Below are positions 17,822 to 27,545 of a stretch of DNA of 64,000 nucleotides, one piece after another (position 1 is the stretch's first letter; every line of letters starts with the position of its first letter). This stretch comes from Rhodobacteraceae bacterium LNNU 3342 (lineage in GTDB: Bacteria > Pseudomonadota > Alphaproteobacteria > Rhodobacterales > Rhodobacteraceae): assembly GCA_008711135.1 (NCBI GenBank), contig VUAW01000006.1, positions 1-64,000 on the forward strand, given 5' to 3'. Under the pieces are notes generated by a model. The model was given only the letters and a program-made list of their open reading frames with translations. It was not told the DNA's origin and did no database searches. A program made the translations under genes and the position numbers.

Positions 17822-18832
17822 CTACTCGTAAAGCGCGTCGTTGGCGCGCAGCAGGTCGATCAGGCGGGCATGGACCGCGTCAGCATCGGCGCCGGTGGCA
17901 TTGACGTCGGTTTTCCATGCCTCCAGCAGCGGCTCGACCGAGGCGCGCCATTCGGCCTGTTCCTCGGCGGTCGGCACGTAAAGCTCATGCCCCTCGGCCT
18001 CCATCGCCTTGGTGCGGCCCGAGGCTTCCTGATCCGCCCAGCCCGCGGCGATGCGTTCCGCCCAGTCCGTGGTGCAATGGTCGTCGATCACGGCGCGGTC
18101 TTCGTCGGACAGGCCGTTGTAGCTGTCGAGGTTCATCGCCATCACGAAGCTGGTGACATAAAGCGGCAGGTCGAGGTGATAGGGGGTCACGCTGTCGATC
18201 CCGAAAAGGAAGACCGAGTCCCACGGGAAGAAGGTCGCCTCGGCCGCGCCGCGGGCAAGGATTTCACGCGAATCCGGGGCGGAGGCCTGCACGTTGGCGC
18301 CGCCCAGCAGGCTGACGTAGCGACCGACGGTGGCCTGCGCGGGGCGGACGTTCATGCCCCGGATGTCATCAGGAGTGCGGATCTGCCGAACGGAATGCAA
18401 GGTGCCCGGATCGTGGACAAAGCCAAGGCACATGTGGGTGTCCGGCATCTCTTGGGCCGCGTATTCACGGTACCATTCGTCGAACGCCCGCGAGCCGCCC
18501 TTGGCATTGGTGAAGTTGAAGGGCACCTCTGCCAGACCGGCAATCGGGAAGCGGCCGGGCTGGTAGCCGGGGTTCACATAGGCGATGTCGGCGATGCCGT
18601 CGCGCGCCATGTCGTAATGGTCCGCCGCCGCGCCAAGCTGCTGTGCCGGGTAGATGTCGATGGAGATGCGCCCTTCGGACGCCTCCTTGATCGACTGGGC
18701 CCAAGGCTCAAAGCCTGTGGCCTGTACCGAGTGCTGTGCCGGCACCCAGTGCGCGAGGCGCAGGGTTACATCGGCCTGTGCGGTTCCCGCCCAGAGCGCT
18801 GCGGCAGCCGTGATTGCGAAACTGATCTTCAT
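17822..18832 (-). CDS. dctP: TRAP transporter substrate-binding protein (DctP family)
   Basis: About 336 residues. The start at 18832 (MKISFAITAAAALW) has GGGAGGAAC just upstream and gives a clean Sec signal peptide cleaved near AQA-D. Family features include LRLAHWVP, IYPAQQLG, the IRTPDDIRGMNVR segment and PFNFTNA. It captures the solute in the periplasm. The usual ligand-contacting arginine is probably the R in GMNVRPAQ. Together with the downstream permeases it forms a full TRAP system. The ligand cannot be named; location next to acyl-CoA catabolic genes argues for an organic acid. Confidence 0.92.
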   Translation of the reverse strand: MKISFAITAAAALWAGTAQADVTLRLAHWVPAQHSVQATGFEPWAQSIKEASEGRISIDIYPAQQLGAAADHYDMARDGIADIAYVNPGYQPGRFPIAGLAEVPFNFTNAKGGSRAFDEWYREYAAQEMPDTHMCLGFVHDPGTLHSVRQIRTPDDIRGMNVRPAQATVGRYVSLLGGANVQASAPDSREILARGAAEATFFPWDSVFLFGIDSVTPYHLDLPLYVTSFVMAMNLDSYNGLSDEDRAVIDDHCTTDWAERIAAGWADQEASGRTKAMEAEGHELYVPTAEEQAEWRASVEPLLEAWKTDVNATGADADAVHARLIDLLRANDALYE

Positions 18833-18875
18833 GGTGTTCCTCCCTGTCATCGCGGCCTCCTCTGGCCGCGGGTCG

Positions 18876-19775
18876 TCAATCCAGTTGCATATCCACGCCG
18901 ACGCTTTGCAGGGCGCGGCCGGGACCTTCGTTCCAGCGGGTCGCGATGCTGTCGACGCTCCACCCGCCGGGGGCTTGCAGTTCGGCAACCTCCTGCGGGT
19001 GGGTCCAGAGCGTGAGCCGGTCGCCGCCGATGCCGACGCATTGGCCTGTCACCCCCGCCGCCGCGTCAGAGGCGAGGAAGACGACCAGCGGGGCCACGTC
19101 TTCGGCGAGGCCGAGACCGTTGCGGCGCAGGTTTTCCGGGGGGGCGACGCCGCGTTCGGCGGCCTCTACATGGTCGGTCAGCGCCGGGATGGTGGCGACC
19201 ATCCGCGTCAGCGCCGTGGGGATGATCGCGTTGACGGTGACCTCGGCGCGGGCAAGCTCCATCGACCAGGTGCGGGCCATGGCGGCGATGCCCGCCTTGG
19301 CGGCGGAATAGGCGGTCTGGCCGAAGTTCCCGCGCTGCCCGGCGACCGAACCGGTAAGGATCAGCCGCCCGCCGGTGCCCTGTTCGCGGAAGGTGCGGGC
19401 GGCGGCGCGGGCGCAGGTGAAGGTGCCGCGCAGGTGAGTCTCGATCACCGCGTCGAAGTCGTCGTCACCGGTGTTCCAGAGCACCCGGTCCCGCAAAAGG
19501 CCGGCGTTGCAGCACATGATGTCCAGCCGCCCGAAGGCGCTAGCCGCTGTTTCAACGCATAGGTCGGCGGCCTCGGCGCTGCCGATCGCGGTGACGGCGG
19601 TGGCGGCGCGGCCACCGGAGGCGGCGATTTCATCGACCACCGCCTGCGCGGGTCCTTCGTCGATGTCGTTCACCACCACAGCCGCACCCGCGCGGGCGAG
19701 GGCGAGGGCGGTGGCACGGCCGATCCCCCGGCCTGCCCCAGTGACGATGGCGGTTTTTCCGTCCAGCCGGATCAT
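18876..19775 (-). CDS. short-chain dehydrogenase/reductase (3-hydroxyacyl-type)
   Basis: 299 residues with a classical SDR fold: cofactor turn [11 protein letters not shown], catalytic serine in LTGSVAG, and YSAAK. The start ATG at 19775 overlaps the stop of the enoyl-CoA hydratase gene (ATGA). It carries an extra 50-residue C-terminal extension beyond the usual 245-250 residues. Given its partners, it probably oxidises a 3-hydroxyacyl-CoA formed by the hydratase, or a related ring alcohol. Substrate unknown. Confidence 0.85.
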   Translation of the reverse strand: MIRLDGKTAIVTGAGRGIGRATALALARAGAAVVVNDIDEGPAQAVVDEIAASGGRAATAVTAIGSAEAADLCVETAASAFGRLDIMCCNAGLLRDRVLWNTGDDDFDAVIETHLRGTFTCARAAARTFREQGTGGRLILTGSVAGQRGNFGQTAYSAAKAGIAAMARTWSMELARAEVTVNAIIPTALTRMVATIPALTDHVEAAERGVAPPENLRRNGLGLAEDVAPLVVFLASDAAAGVTGQCVGIGGDRLTLWTHPQEVAELQAPGGWSVDSIATRWNEGPGRALQSVGVDMQLD

Positions 19776-20581
19776 CAGCGCCCCCGGAAGCGCGCGGGGC
19801 GCTTTTCCATGAAGGCGCGGGGGCCTTCGCGGGCATCCTCGCTCGCCATCACCACCTCTCGGGCCGCATCTTCCAGCGCATAGCCTTCGGACAGGGTCCG
19901 GCCGCTGGCGGCTAGGGTGGTGCGCTTGATCTGGCGGGTAGCGACGGGGCCGTTTGCAGCAATGCGGCGGGCGATGTCCCAAGCACGGTCGAACACCTCT
20001 GCCCCGGGAACCACGTGGTTGACGAGGCCGGCGGCCTGCGCCTCGGCCGCCGTTATCGTATCGCCGGTCAGCAGCAGTTCCATGGCACGGCAGTGCGACA
20101 TCTGCCGGGGCAGGCGGACCAGCGCGCCAGCAAAGGGGATCAGGCCGCGCTTGGCCTCTGGCAGGCCAAAGGTGGCATGATCGGCGGCGACCCGAATGTC
20201 GGTGGCCAGCATGGTTTCCATCCCGCCCGCAAGGCAATGGCCATTGATGGCGGCGATCAGCGGGGTGGTCATTTCAAACCGGCGCAGGGCGGACCGATCC
20301 ATGACGGTGGGGTCGTTCAGGACGCGGCGGTCCCAGTCATCCTGCGGGGCGCGGGCGCCGGTCATCAGCGGCAGCATCAGCGCGAGGTCGCCGCCCGCGC
20401 AGAACGCCCGGTCGCCGGCGCCGGTCAGGATGACGCAGCGGATGTCGTTGTCCTGCTCGATCTCATAGAAGGCGTCGGCAAGCCGGCAGGCCATTTCCGG
20501 GCTGATTGCGTTGCGCGCCTCTGGCCGGTTGAGCGTGAGGATCGCGACGCCTTCGCGCCGTTCGAACAGAAGTGGACTCAT
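19775..20581 (-). CDS. enoyl-CoA hydratase/isomerase family protein
   Basis: 268 residues from the ATG at 20581, which overlaps the ligase stop by four bases. Crotonase motifs are clear: [10 protein letters not shown], the oxyanion-hole segment [22 protein letters not shown], and [15 protein letters not shown] with the catalytic glutamate. Hydrates, isomerises or cleaves an acyl-CoA. In this operon it would act after the CoA ligase and before the SDR. A hydratase-lyase of the feruloyl/coumaroyl-CoA type is an alternative, since those operons also pair a MarR regulator with a ligase and TRAP uptake, but no aldehyde dehydrogenase is present here. Confidence 0.87.
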   Translation of the reverse strand: MSPLLFERREGVAILTLNRPEARNAISPEMACRLADAFYEIEQDNDIRCVILTGAGDRAFCAGGDLALMLPLMTGARAPQDDWDRRVLNDPTVMDRSALRRFEMTTPLIAAINGHCLAGGMETMLATDIRVAADHATFGLPEAKRGLIPFAGALVRLPRQMSHCRAMELLLTGDTITAAEAQAAGLVNHVVPGAEVFDRAWDIARRIAANGPVATRQIKRTTLAASGRTLSEGYALEDAAREVVMASEDAREGPRAFMEKRPARFRGR

Positions 20582-22281
20582 GTGCGGTCCCCCACGATTT
20601 CGGCAGCCATGCGGCGCAGTTCGAACTTCTGCACCTTGCCGTTGGCGGTCAGGGGCAGGCTGTCGAGGACATGCAGGTAGCGGGGCATCTTGTGACGGGC
20701 GAATTCCGCCTTGCACCAGTCCTGCACGGCCTGCGGATCAAGCTGCGCCCCCGGCGTGGCGGTGACGAAGGCAAAGATCTCTTCGCCCATCTCCGGGTCG
20801 GCGACGCCGACGACCTGCGCCTCGGCGATGTCGGGGTGGCAAAGGAGCGCCTCCTCGATCTCTACGGGGTAGATGTTCTCTCCTCCGCGGATCAGCATGT
20901 CCTTGATCCGCCCGACGATCCGCAGGTGACCCGTTTCCGCCAGCACGGCAAGATCACCGGAATGCAGCCAGCCGTCAGGGTCGATGGTTTCCGCCGTCCG
21001 TTCGGGCATGTCGAAATAGCCCCGCGTGACGCCGAAGCCGCGGATCAGAAGCTCTCCCTTTTCGCCGAAGGCCACGGTTTCGCCGGTATCGGGATCGGCG
21101 ATCCGGAGTTCGATATGGGGCAGGGGGGTGCCGGCGGTGCTGATGCGGGTTTCGAAATCATCGGCGGGGTTGGTCTGGGTGATGATCGGGCTGCATTCCG
21201 TCATGCCCATGATGATCATCGGGTCGGCGCCCATCCGGGTCTTCAGGTCGCGCATCATTTCGGGCGGAATGGAGGTGCCGCCGGCAAAGGCGATGCGGAA
21301 CGAGGATGTGTCGCGGGTTGCCGCCTCGGGGTGTTCCAGCATCCGCAGGTACATCGTCGGCACGCCGTTGAGGACGGTGGCGCGGTGACGCTCCAGCGCC
21401 GCCAGCATCGCGCCGCCGTCGAAATCTGGCATCGCGATCAGGCACCCGCCAGACGCCAGCATCCCCAGCACGTTGCACACGCAACCAGCGGTGTGGAAGA
21501 ACGGCATCGCCGAAAGCAGGCGGTCCTCGGGCGTGAAGCCGGCGCGGTTGGCCATCAGCGAGGCGTTGTTGTAGGTGCCGCGGTGGGTCAGCATCGCGCC
21601 CTTGGGGGCGCCGGTCGTGCCGCTGGTGTACTGGATCTGGAAAACGTCATCGGGGCGCACGCCGGCGGCGCGGGCGACCAGCGCCTCTGCCGTCGTTTCA
21701 TCGGCGCGTTCCAACAGCGTGTCGAAGCGCAATGCGCCGGGGATGAGATCGTCGCCCAGCACGCAGACATGCCGCAGGTCGGGCAAGATGTCGGATGCAC
21801 GGCCCTTTATCGGGTCGGAACCCGCGAGATCAGGCAGCAGCGCCGCAAGGTCGGCCGCGATATCGGCGCGGCGATAGCGCGCCACCGCGAAAAGCGCCCG
21901 GACCTTGCCCTGCCGTAGCAGATATTCAAGTTCGCGCTGGCGGAAGGTCGGGTTCACCGTGACCAGAACCGCCCCGACCTTGGCCAGCGCATATTCCAGC
22001 AACACCCATTCGATGCAGTTGGGGGACATCACCGCCACGTGGTCGCCGCGCTGGATGCCCCAGGCGATCAGGGCGCGGGCAAGGCGGTCCGTTTCGGTGG
22101 AAAGGGCGCCGTAGCTCAGGGTGCTGTCGCCGAAGATCAGCGCCGGCGCATCGCCGCGCCGCGCCGCCTGTCCGTCCAGCGCCGCGCCGATGGTGATGTC
22201 GCGCAGAGCGGGGCCGTCGGTAACGGCAGGCCAGTATGCGGGCGCCTTCACCCTTGCGGCGCTTTCTGAAGAATGTGACAT
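20578..22281 (-). CDS. acyl-CoA synthetase (AMP-forming, class I adenylate-forming enzyme)
   Basis: 567 residues. Start ATG at 22281 has GGGAGGACA immediately upstream. The AMP-binding motif YTSGTTGAPKGAMLTH, GMTECSP (A5), the hinge segment GWLHSGDLA, GRIKDMLIRGGENIYP (A8), and the catalytic lysine near the end in TANGKVQK are all present. It activates a carboxylic acid with ATP and CoA. First gene of a coupled ligase-hydratase-SDR unit leading towards the TRAP genes, and divergent from a MarR regulator. Sequence pattern fits medium-chain or aromatic acid ligases; I cannot choose between them. Confidence 0.9.
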   Translation of the reverse strand: MSHSSESAARVKAPAYWPAVTDGPALRDITIGAALDGQAARRGDAPALIFGDSTLSYGALSTETDRLARALIAWGIQRGDHVAVMSPNCIEWVLLEYALAKVGAVLVTVNPTFRQRELEYLLRQGKVRALFAVARYRRADIAADLAALLPDLAGSDPIKGRASDILPDLRHVCVLGDDLIPGALRFDTLLERADETTAEALVARAAGVRPDDVFQIQYTSGTTGAPKGAMLTHRGTYNNASLMANRAGFTPEDRLLSAMPFFHTAGCVCNVLGMLASGGCLIAMPDFDGGAMLAALERHRATVLNGVPTMYLRMLEHPEAATRDTSSFRIAFAGGTSIPPEMMRDLKTRMGADPMIIMGMTECSPIITQTNPADDFETRISTAGTPLPHIELRIADPDTGETVAFGEKGELLIRGFGVTRGYFDMPERTAETIDPDGWLHSGDLAVLAETGHLRIVGRIKDMLIRGGENIYPVEIEEALLCHPDIAEAQVVGVADPEMGEEIFAFVTATPGAQLDPQAVQDWCKAEFARHKMPRYLHVLDSLPLTANGKVQKFELRRMAAEIVGDRT

Positions 22282-22370
22282 TGTCCTCCCATGAACAGGT
22301 TCCTCCCTGACTGTTCGACGCCGAGCAATACAGAAGCCAATCATCCTGTCAATGACCATGAGGAGGTCCC
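22282..22370. promoter_or_regulatory. divergent promoter/operator region of the acid catabolism operon
   Basis: An 89-base gap between the ligase and marR starts must contain both promoters. TCAT-N7-ATGA at 22341-22355 is a weak inverted repeat that could be part of a MarR operator. The assignment is inferred from position. Confidence 0.4.
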
Positions 22371-22838
22371 GTGCCTGAATCTGTATCCGCCACCGTGGAA
22401 GAGGCCCGCCTGTCCAGCGCGGCCGTCGAACATCACATCAGCTACAAGCTGCGACTGGCGCAGATCGTAGCCTACCGCGCCTTTGAGGGCGAGGTGACGG
22501 GCTTTGGCGCCGCGCCCCGGTACCTGGGGCTGCTGTGGCTGATCCGCGACAACCCCGGGCAGCCCCAGAGCCGCCTGGCCGAGGCGGTGGCCCTGCAGCG
22601 GTCCTCGCTGGTCACGATCCTCGACCGGCTTGAGGCGGACGGGCTGGTGGAGCGGCGGGCGGTCGAAGGTGACCGGCGGATGAAGCAGGTCTGGCTGACC
22701 GCTGAAGGGGCGCGGGTGCTCGACGCCCTCATCCCGCAGGCCGAGGCGCATGAGGCGGCCCTGACCAATGGCCTGACCGAGGAGGAGAGGGCGATCTTCC
22801 TTCGCGCGCTGGACCAGGTCATTCGGAACCTGAGCTAA
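22371..22838 (+). CDS. MarR-family transcriptional regulator
   Basis: 155 residues, starting with GTG at 22371 preceded by AGGAGG at 22361-22366. The winged helix is visible: SRLAEAVALQRSSLVTILDRLEADGLVER, then the wing GDRRMKQVWLT. MarR proteins usually repress a divergent operon and release DNA on binding an aromatic or CoA-linked ligand. Its position, divergent from the acyl-CoA ligase with only 89 bases between, makes it the likely repressor of the ligase-hydratase-SDR-TRAP genes. Confidence 0.9.
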   Translation: MPESVSATVEEARLSSAAVEHHISYKLRLAQIVAYRAFEGEVTGFGAAPRYLGLLWLIRDNPGQPQSRLAEAVALQRSSLVTILDRLEADGLVERRAVEGDRRMKQVWLTAEGARVLDALIPQAEAHEAALTNGLTEEERAIFLRALDQVIRNLS

Positions 22839-23003
22839 GGGGCGTCGGGGAAGCGGCGCGGCCGCTGGCATTGAGGCTTGGAGGCAGCGCCTTAAGGCGG
22901 GTTCTTCGCTAACGGTAAATCGTGTGGAAGCTGCTGGGGAGGGGCGCCTCCTGTCCTGGCGATGAAGCTGTTGCTTGCGTCGGCTTTCCCGGAGCTTTCC
23001 CGA

Positions 23004-24479
23004 CTACCGGTGGCCGACCCACCCCAAGTCGTCGGTGAAGGCGCGGCCCGGCGTGATCGAGGCAGGCTCGTACCCGTTCGGCATCGCATCCGGAGGGGCG
23101 AGCGGCGTGGGTGACGCGGCGAGCAGGATGTTGGCGCGTCCGCGGTCGCTGACGGGGCCCTGCACAGCCTCAACATGCGGATAGAGATCACTCAGGATCG
23201 CATGGATGCCCCGCGCAAGCGGGCCGTCGGGCGCATCGATCAGGTTCACGTAAACCGGCCCCGCGACGATCACCTTGAGGCGCTCGTAGGTCTCCACGGT
23301 CGCCAGATGGGCCGGGACCGATCCCGACGAAAAGGCATCCATGACGACCGCATCGAAGCGGCGGTCGGTTTCGTTGATGTAGACCCGCCCGTCTTCGTGC
23401 ACGATGCCAAGGCGGCCTTCTTCGCGCCCCTCGCGGGTTGCTTCAAATCCCGTCCGCTCGATCATCGCGGCAGCCATGGGAAGGTGCTGTTGCACGACCG
23501 AGGTGACAAGCGGGTCGATCTCCACCGCCACGGCCTGCGCCGAAGAGCGGGAAGCGAGCAGCTTGGTGGGCAGGGTGTAGCCGCCCCCTCCGATGAACAA
23601 CACCGAAGGCGCCGGTCCCAGGTCGCGGTCCATGCGCGCCCAAAGCCACTGGGTGTACGGCAGCACCAGCTCCGGCAGCGCATCAGCCTGTTCGTCGGTC
23701 TGGACGATCCGCTCTGCCGCCTGTGCGGTGCGGTCGGAATACAGATGAACCGCGGTTCCCGTGCGCAGAACGTCGATGCAGGACAGGCCGGATTCATATT
23801 GGCACACCGAGCCGCCCGTCAGGCTCGCCGCCACCACGAGGCCCGCTGGCACGATCGCGGCCAACGTCCCGTCCGCTGCATCCGCGTCGCCACGGGCGCC
23901 GGGTGCGCGGCTGCGAATGAACGGGGTGCACAGAAGCACCACGGCACCGCATCCCGCAAAGGTGGCCGCCGAACCGACAAGCGGCAGGGTGACGAAACCG
24001 GCGAGGATCGCGCCCACGATCGCGCCGAGCGACCCCGCCGCCAGAACGAGGCCGAGCGAGGAGCCTTCTCGCCCCGGCCGCGCCTCGACGGCAAGCTTGG
24101 CGAGGAACGGAGACGGTATGGTGACAAGCACCGAGGCGGGGAAGAAGGCGACGAAGACGGTGAACAGCATCCCACCCGTTCCCCGCGCGCCCCCTGCATA
24201 GAGCAAGCCAAGGACAGCAGGCGACAGCGCCATCAGCACGGCCGTCGCAACCAGCGCCGCGCGGACGCTTCGCACGGCAGCGTGTCGTTCGCGCTCTGCC
24301 ACGAGGCCACCAAGCGCGCTGCCCAGCGAAAAACCGGCGAGGACGGTCGCGATGACGGCTGTCCACGTCACAAGGGATGTGCCGAAGAACGGGGCGAGCA
24401 CGCGCCCGGCGGCGATTTCGTATGTGAGCCCGGCGACCGACAGAACGAGGATCAGGGTGATCGTTGTCCAGAACCGCAT
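23004..24479 (-). CDS. membrane-fused spermidine synthase-like protein
   Basis: 491 residues. The N-terminal ~210 residues hold about six to seven membrane helices, and the C-terminal part is a methyltransferase-like spermidine synthase domain: IGGGGYTLPTKLL (cofactor loop), VEIDPLV, and DAFSSGSVPAHLAT. Start chosen at 24479 (MRFWTTITL) with GGGAGG upstream; the frame continues further up but without homology. Members of this fused family are common in bacteria, and their aminopropyl-transfer activity is mostly untested. There is a large gap on both sides, so no operon partner. Confidence 0.82.
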   Translation of the reverse strand: MRFWTTITLILVLSVAGLTYEIAAGRVLAPFFGTSLVTWTAVIATVLAGFSLGSALGGLVAERERHAAVRSVRAALVATAVLMALSPAVLGLLYAGGARGTGGMLFTVFVAFFPASVLVTIPSPFLAKLAVEARPGREGSSLGLVLAAGSLGAIVGAILAGFVTLPLVGSAATFAGCGAVVLLCTPFIRSRAPGARGDADAADGTLAAIVPAGLVVAASLTGGSVCQYESGLSCIDVLRTGTAVHLYSDRTAQAAERIVQTDEQADALPELVLPYTQWLWARMDRDLGPAPSVLFIGGGGYTLPTKLLASRSSAQAVAVEIDPLVTSVVQQHLPMAAAMIERTGFEATREGREEGRLGIVHEDGRVYINETDRRFDAVVMDAFSSGSVPAHLATVETYERLKVIVAGPVYVNLIDAPDGPLARGIHAILSDLYPHVEAVQGPVSDRGRANILLAASPTPLAPPDAMPNGYEPASITPGRAFTDDLGWVGHR

Positions 24480-24763
24480 GATGCAAACCCTCCCCGCCCT
24501 TGGTGCGGACGTTATGCAGCCATCCTGATGGCGTGATCGCCCGTCAGATGTATCCGCAAGCGCCTTCGTCACGCGGCGGCAGAATTGCACTGAGGGCGGT
24601 GTGGTTGCAATGGCCGGGTACCGCGACAAGCACATCTGGGCAAAGTGCCGTCGCCACCATTCTGCGTAGCTTTGACTAACAAGGCATTGGCCCGCCACAG
24701 GATGTGCTTGAACAGGTCTGGCTGATCGGTGCAGGTGAGAACACCTGTCTGCGAGAGTTCCGA

Positions 24764-25693
24764 ATGATACGAGACGTTCTGCTGGCTCTGATACCGGTCA
24801 TCCTGCTCATCGGGCTAGGCGCGATCCTGAAGCAGCGGGAGTTCCTGCGCGCGGATTTCTGGCCGCAGGCAGAGCGGCTGGGATACTACATCCTGCTGCC
24901 CTGCCTGTTCTTCAGCAGCCTCGCGATGGCTGACCTTGACGGGATGCCTGTGGCCGGTCTGGCCCTTTCGCTTGTTCTTTCGACAATCGCCGTCGCTGGC
25001 GTGGTGATCTGTTGCCGTCCGCTCATGAAGATTGACGGCCCGGCGTTCACTTCGGTCTTTCAGGGCAGCGTTCGTTTCAACAACTATGTCGGCGTCACCC
25101 TGGCGGCGGGGCTGTTCGGGGCAGAGGGGATTGCCCTCGCCGCGATTTGCAACGCGGCGATCGTGCCGACGGTGAACATCCTGTGCGTGCTGGTTTTCGC
25201 GCGGTTCGGGGCGGCGCGGCTGACCGCGGCCGGCGTGCTGAGGCAGCTGGTCAGCAACCCGCTTGTTCTTTCCTCGTTTGCAGGGATCGCATTCCAGATG
25301 CTCGGGCTTCGCATTCTGCCCGGGATCGAACCGGCCATGCGGGCCCTGGGCGCGGCATCGTTGCCCTTGGGGTTGCTTTGCGTCGGGGCGGCGCTCAACT
25401 TCGGGACCGCGCGGGCATGGGTGGGGCCGGTGGCATCGTCCTCGGCGTTCAAGTTCCTGATGATGCCGGCGACGACGCTTCTGTTTGCGCAGGCGGTGGG
25501 GCTTGAAGGGCCGGCGCTGACCACGGCCCTGCTGTTCCAGGTGCTGCCGACGGCATCCTCAGCCTATATCCTTGCGCGGCAGCTTGGGGGCGACGCGCCG
25601 TTGATGGCGGGGATCACGGCGACGCAGACGATCCTCGCGATGGCGGCGATCCCGTTGATGATCGTGGGTGCCAGTGCGATGGCTGTGCTTTGA
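24764..25693 (+). CDS. AEC-family (auxin efflux carrier-like) transporter
   Basis: 309 residues with about ten hydrophobic helices in two halves, as in the bile/arsenite/AEC fold. The ATG at 24764 (MIRDVLLALIPVILLIGLG) gives the usual family N-terminus; the longer frame from 24704 is not supported. Conserved features include FQGSVRFNNYVG and LPTASSAYILA. Bacterial AEC proteins carry organic acids such as malate or malonate; the substrate here is unknown. Confidence 0.85.
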   Translation: MIRDVLLALIPVILLIGLGAILKQREFLRADFWPQAERLGYYILLPCLFFSSLAMADLDGMPVAGLALSLVLSTIAVAGVVICCRPLMKIDGPAFTSVFQGSVRFNNYVGVTLAAGLFGAEGIALAAICNAAIVPTVNILCVLVFARFGAARLTAAGVLRQLVSNPLVLSSFAGIAFQMLGLRILPGIEPAMRALGAASLPLGLLCVGAALNFGTARAWVGPVASSSAFKFLMMPATTLLFAQAVGLEGPALTTALLFQVLPTASSAYILARQLGGDAPLMAGITATQTILAMAAIPLMIVGASAMAVL

Positions 25694-25909
25694 GGCGGGA
25701 TCTGGGCCTGCCGGCTTCGGGATAGCGCAGCCGGCACAAGTGGCTGTTTTGAGGAAGCCCCGGACCGGCAGCTTTGGGCCGTGCCTGTATCGCAGCCACC
25801 GTCACCGGCACGGAAGCCCTCTTGCTGCGCTGCAGCATCTGGTCTATGATCTTCGTAGGGGGGAGGACCCATCTGCTGATTGACTTCTGTTCGCCTTAAG
25901 GGACCCTCC

Positions 25910-26257
25910 ATGAAAAAGATCCTGCTTTCCGTCATTGCTTCGTTTGTTCTTGTTGCCCCCGCATCCGCCGAAGTCGCGGTGCTGGCAGCGCCGCTTCAGG
26001 CCGCAAGCCTGCACGCCGGCGCGTTCGACATGGTAGCCTATCGCGTCGATCTTCCGGACGGCGCGCATGAAGTGACCGCGATGTTCCGCGACCGTATGGA
26101 CGGGGAGCCGCAGCGCGTCGTCATGCGCCTGGAAGATCAGGACGAGGTTCAGTTCTCCATGCCTGGCGCGTTGCAGATGACCTACACCTTTGCCCGGGTT
26201 GCCGACGCCGTGGAAATCTGGGCTCAGCCCGCGCCGGCGGAATTCGCGTCGCGCTAA
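25910..26257 (+). CDS. small exported protein, function unknown
   Basis: 115 residues starting MKKILLSVIASFVLVAPASA, a clean Sec signal peptide cleaved near ASA-E; AGGGA lies six bases upstream of the start. The mature part of about 95 residues is acidic, with no cysteine and no motif I recognise; it looks beta-rich. It is a monocistronic gene ended by a strong intrinsic terminator. Confidence 0.7.
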   Translation: MKKILLSVIASFVLVAPASAEVAVLAAPLQAASLHAGAFDMVAYRVDLPDGAHEVTAMFRDRMDGEPQRVVMRLEDQDEVQFSMPGALQMTYTFARVADAVEIWAQPAPAEFASR

Positions 26258-26302
26258 GGGTGGATCGCCTCCGAAGATTGCGGGGGCCAGACAACAATTC
26301 GG

Positions 26303-26333
26303 GGCGCCGGTCTTTGCAGACTGGCGCCTTTTT
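26303..26333 (+). terminator. intrinsic terminator
   Basis: GGCGCCGGTCT, loop TTGC, AGACTGGCGCC, then TTTTT: an 11-bp stem with one G-U pair and a T run, 45 bases after the small exported protein gene. Confidence 0.85.
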
Positions 26334-26596
26334 CTGTTGGCGGGCAGCGCAAGACCTTCAGGCATCTGGGCCTCAGTATGACACGCTGACCTTCTTGATC
26401 CTCCAAACGCATCCTGAAAGCGGACGCGTAGATGTCCTCATGGCCTCGTCCTGCCACTGCTCAACATAGATTGTTGGCTTGGCACCTTTGGCGTTGAGCA
26501 GGGGCCGCGGCCGAAGATCCTGCTTGGCCGCCGCGCAGAGGGTGAAGGTGGCTGCGTTGATCTTCGGATGGCACTTTGGCGGTGCGGACCCCAGCG

Positions 26597-26615
26597 AAAA
26601 GTGGCTTTGGCCACT
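26597..26615 (-). terminator. intrinsic terminator of cbbR
   Basis: On the minus strand AGTGGC, loop CAAA, GCCACT, followed by TTTTC; it starts a few bases after the cbbR stop at 26619. The stem is short (6 bp) but the T run is in the right place. Confidence 0.6.
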
Positions 26616-26618
26616 CGC

Positions 26619-27545
26619 TCAGATGCTGCGGGGCAGGAAGGTGCCGCGCAGCCCGGTGATCGCCTCGTGCACACGCTGCGCCGCAGGGCGCAGGGGCATG
26701 ACCGAAGGGTGGACCAGGAACCAGTGCCGCTCGATCGGGAGCTGTGGCGCCGCCAGCGTCAGCAGCCTGCCGGACTGAAGTTCGTCCTGAACGGTATGGA
26801 GCGACAGGAAGGCAATGCCCAGACCGGCCGCGACGGCCTGTTTGATCGTCTCGTTCGAGTCCATCACCACGAGGTTGAAGATCTGGCCGTCGCCAATGCG
26901 GTCCAGGTAGCGCGTCATCAGGATGCGCGTGCCCGATCCTTCCTCGCGCGACAGGAAGGTTTCATTCCGCAGGTCGGCGGCAGAGAGCGCCGTAACCCCG
27001 GCCAGAGGGTGGTCGGGCGCGGCAAGCAGGCTGTGCGGGTGGGGGCCGACCGGTACCGCCTCGACCTGCGGGGCGCGGGGCGGGCGGCCCATGATGGCGA
27101 TATCCACGGCCTGAAGCTCCAGGTCGCGGATGATCTTGTAGCGGTTTCCCACGCGAAGGGCGACCTCGATTTCAGGGCAGAGGGTCTTGAGCGTCTTGAT
27201 CAGCCGCGGCGCGAAGTACTTGGCGGTGGAAACCACACCGACTGTCACCCGCCCCATCTGGCCCTGGGCCACCGCCGTCACCTGCTGCCCCGCCCGGTTC
27301 AGGGCGATCTCGATCCGCTCGGCGGCATCGAGGATGATGCTTCCCTCGACCGTCAGCTGCGATCCCGCTGTGTCCGAGGCCCTTTGCAGAAGTGCGACAC
27401 CGAAGGCGCTTTCGAGGCCCCGGATCTGGCTGTGGACGGCGGGCGGCGTCAGCCGAAGCGCCTGCGCCGCCCCGCTGAGCGAACCGTGGCGTGCCACGGC
27501 GGCTAGCGCCCGAAGCTGTTTCAATGTCACGGCATCAAGATACAT
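26619..27545 (-). CDS. cbbR: LysR-type regulator of the Calvin-cycle operon
   Basis: 308 residues. N-terminal winged helix (TLKQLRALAAVARHGSLSGAAQALRLT...VHSQIRGLE) and C-terminal effector domain with the STAKYFAPRLI and GNRYKIIRDLELQAVDIAIMG segments characteristic of CbbR. It is divergent from cbbF with 98 bases between starts, the standard arrangement. CbbR activates cbb transcription in response to metabolites such as RuBP or NADPH depending on species. Ends at a short intrinsic terminator. Confidence 0.93.
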   Translation of the reverse strand: MYLDAVTLKQLRALAAVARHGSLSGAAQALRLTPPAVHSQIRGLESAFGVALLQRASDTAGSQLTVEGSIILDAAERIEIALNRAGQQVTAVAQGQMGRVTVGVVSTAKYFAPRLIKTLKTLCPEIEVALRVGNRYKIIRDLELQAVDIAIMGRPPRAPQVEAVPVGPHPHSLLAAPDHPLAGVTALSAADLRNETFLSREEGSGTRILMTRYLDRIGDGQIFNLVVMDSNETIKQAVAAGLGIAFLSLHTVQDELQSGRLLTLAAPQLPIERHWFLVHPSVMPLRPAAQRVHEAITGLRGTFLPRSI

